Origin: Pseudomonadota bacterium
GTDB lineage: Bacteria > Pseudomonadota > Zetaproteobacteria > Mariprofundales > Mariprofundaceae
NCBI GenBank assembly: GCA_002401635.1
Contig: NVTQ01000047.1
Location: 1 to 7,188 of the forward strand
Length of the DNA: 7,188 nt
Direction of reading: 5' to 3'
Shown here: positions 6,055 to 7,188 of the stretch, piece after piece
Position numbering within the stretch: the stretch's first letter is position 1
Layout: the number at the start of each line of letters is the position of its first letter
Notes under the pieces: model-generated
Told to the model about the DNA's origin: nothing
Databases searched by the model: none
What the model saw: the letters and a program-made list of their open reading frames with translations, nothing else
Program-made: the position numbers and the translations under genes

Positions 6055-6702
6055 TTAAGGAAAACAATCCAATAGCTCCTCAAAAGCATACAAGACTTTA
6101 TCTGCGCCCTCATCATACAAGTGTTGCGGGTTTTCAGAGCCAAAAGCAGCCCCCAAAGCACGTACCCCCGCAGCTTTTGCCATCTGAATATCAAAGTGAG
6201 AATCTCCAACCAAGGTTGTGTTCCCAGCATCCACGCCCAACTCCGACATACATTCCAGCGCCATCGCAGGGTGTGGTTTAGAGTGGCAACAATCTGCTGT
6301 TCGCCAAGTATAAAAATACGTTCTCAAATTAAAACGTGATAAAACGCGTTCCAAACCATCTTTGGATTTACCTGTTACAATTGCCATCCAATAACCACGT
6401 TGCTTGAGTGCTTGCAAAACATCCAACACCCTTGGATACAATCGAATATCCTTTTCAAAAGACCAATAATGCTCACGGTAAGCCTGTGCAATCAGGCTCA
6501 CGAACTCTTTTGAATCATTGCCTTGTTTATGCAGCAATCCTTCAACCACACCATCCAAAGACATACCCAAAGCTGCCAAAACATCCGTCGTGTTCGGTGC
6601 AAGCAAGGCACTATCCTCAAAAGCCCGCTGAATAGCACGCACAATGACCATGTTTGAGTCGGTCAATGTGCCATCACAATCAAACAAAATAAGTTTGCTC
6701 AT
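6055..6702 (-). CDS. HAD-superfamily hydrolase, phosphoglycolate-phosphatase-like
   Basis: A 215-residue cytoplasmic phosphatase of HAD subfamily IA. Motif I is FDCDGTLTDS (7-16) with nucleophile D8 and acid D10. Motif II threonine is T110 in IVTGKS. Motif III lysine is K142 in SKPHP. Motif IV is VGDSHFDIQMAKAAG (165-179) with metal-binding D167 and D171. The region between motifs I and II (about 17-90), with GMSL at 46-49, is the helical cap that sets substrate choice. All catalytic residues are present, so the enzyme should be active. Gph-like phosphoglycolate activity is plausible, but pyrophosphatase or sugar-phosphatase activity cannot be excluded. I chose ATG 6702 because motif I then sits at residue 8, as in the family; a longer frame to 6756 adds 18 residues overlapping the upstream gene. 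Its ATG shares the A of the upstream TAA (TAATG), indicating coupled translation. Confidence 0.9.
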   Translation of the reverse strand: MSKLILFDCDGTLTDSNMVIVRAIQRAFEDSALLAPNTTDVLAALGMSLDGVVEGLLHKQGNDSKEFVSLIAQAYREHYWSFEKDIRLYPRVLDVLQALKQRGYWMAIVTGKSKDGLERVLSRFNLRTYFYTWRTADCCHSKPHPAMALECMSELGVDAGNTTLVGDSHFDIQMAKAAGVRALGAAFGSENPQHLYDEGADKVLYAFEELLDCFP

Positions 6703-7188
6703 TACTCTATTTTCTCCACTGCTTTCCATGCTTTTTCCGTACGCTTTACTTGCCAAACCAAAGCTTTATTCACCGCTACAACCGCATCATCACCCGTTCT
6801 TCGGACATAGGTAGAAAGCAAATCACTACCCTGCTTGCCTACTCTTATATCCAATAACACAACATCTTGTGCATCCAAACATTGCACGCTAACCCCTCGT
6901 TTGAGCAATCCTAAATCAACATCATAATCACGTTTTTTTGTTACCACCCGAATCACTTGCATCATTGTTAAATCATCCAGCAAACGCAATGCCGCATCCT
7001 GTACAGCCAAATCGCCATTCGCCAACAGCCATTGCCCTTGCTGTCGTTTCAAAACGATGCTTTTATCACCATGTCTCTGAATTATAATTTTTACAACATC
7101 TTGCGGCGCAATGTTTGACCATGTGTCCATATGCTGCGATTGCGATGATGGCTGTAGCCACATCCAAAGCACCATCCACGACAATAAC
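6702..7188 (-). CDS. DUF4340-like membrane-anchored protein, N-terminus outside the window
   Basis: About 160 residues are visible. The frame stays open to the window edge: the codon at 7185-7187 is Leu and the only near-terminal start is a TTG at 7184, so the true start is most likely beyond 7188. The visible N-terminus (LLSWMVLWMWLQPSSQS) looks like the end of a hydrophobic anchor. The body has the DUF4340 pattern: a VVKIIIQRHGDKSIVLKRQQGQWLL strand run, then an aspartate/alanine stretch leading into a helix with LLDDLTMMQVIRVV, then beta strands ending VNKALVWQVKRTEKAW. DUF4340 proteins have no established biochemical function; some occur beside ABC-2/gliding-type transporter genes, but no such gene is in this window. 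It overlaps the phosphatase start by one base. Family call moderate; truncation call strong. Confidence 0.7.
   Translation of the reverse strand, partial: LLSWMVLWMWLQPSSQSQHMDTWSNIAPQDVVKIIIQRHGDKSIVLKRQQGQWLLANGDLAVQDAALRLLDDLTMMQVIRVVTKKRDYDVDLGLLKRGVSVQCLDAQDVVLLDIRVGKQGSDLLSTYVRRTGDDAVVAVNKALVWQVKRTEKAWKAVEKIE

Noticed and set aside
6703..6756. An 18-residue N-terminal extension of the HAD phosphatase
   Set aside because: It would overlap the upstream gene by 55 bases and push the catalytic motif I away from its usual place near residue 8. The ATG at 6702 gives the family-typical start.

Overview
The window looks like chromosomal DNA from a Gram-negative proteobacterium. The support is an AsmA-family envelope protein, a YajR-type transporter with its C-terminal domain, a YciO-type protein and a UPF0114 (YqhA) protein. 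The DNA is moderately AT-leaning. A gamma- or zetaproteobacterium is my best guess, but nothing here fixes the genus.

All seven genes lie on the minus strand, so transcription runs from right to left. In that order they are: a DUF4340-like membrane-anchored protein (6702-7188, cut by the window edge); a Gph-like HAD phosphatase (6055-6702, whose ATG shares its A with the previous stop); an 86-nt gap with an AT-only palindrome; an AsmA-family protein (3626-5968); a YciO-type protein (3002-3622, 3 nt after the AsmA stop); YajR (1543-2958, GTG start 43 nt further on); a 286-nt gap; a YqhA/UPF0114 protein (744-1256); and a six-helix voltage-gated-type K+ channel (52-741, 2 nt further on). The spacing suggests three transcription units: DUF4340-HAD, asmA-yciO-yajR and yqhA-channel.

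The most interesting part is the 1257-1542 gap. It holds a 210-bp non-coding element (1287-1496) with near-perfect terminal inverted repeats and an exact 7-bp flanking direct repeat, CCCAATA, which fits a MITE. Inside it are two perfectly inverted 27-bp copies of a dRS3-like palindrome and an extended -10 promoter (TGGTATAAT on the minus strand) pointing at yqhA. If that promoter works, the yqhA-channel pair is transcribed from inside the element. Its leader could then choose between one long 27-bp duplex and two short hairpins, because a further 7-nt complement links the duplex loop to the leader's 5' flank.

The protein-coding genes belong to recognised families. I see no CRISPR array, tRNA, rRNA, intact transposase, or dedicated defence or biosynthetic system. 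The novelty is in the intergenic element and its possible control of a two-gene membrane-protein operon.
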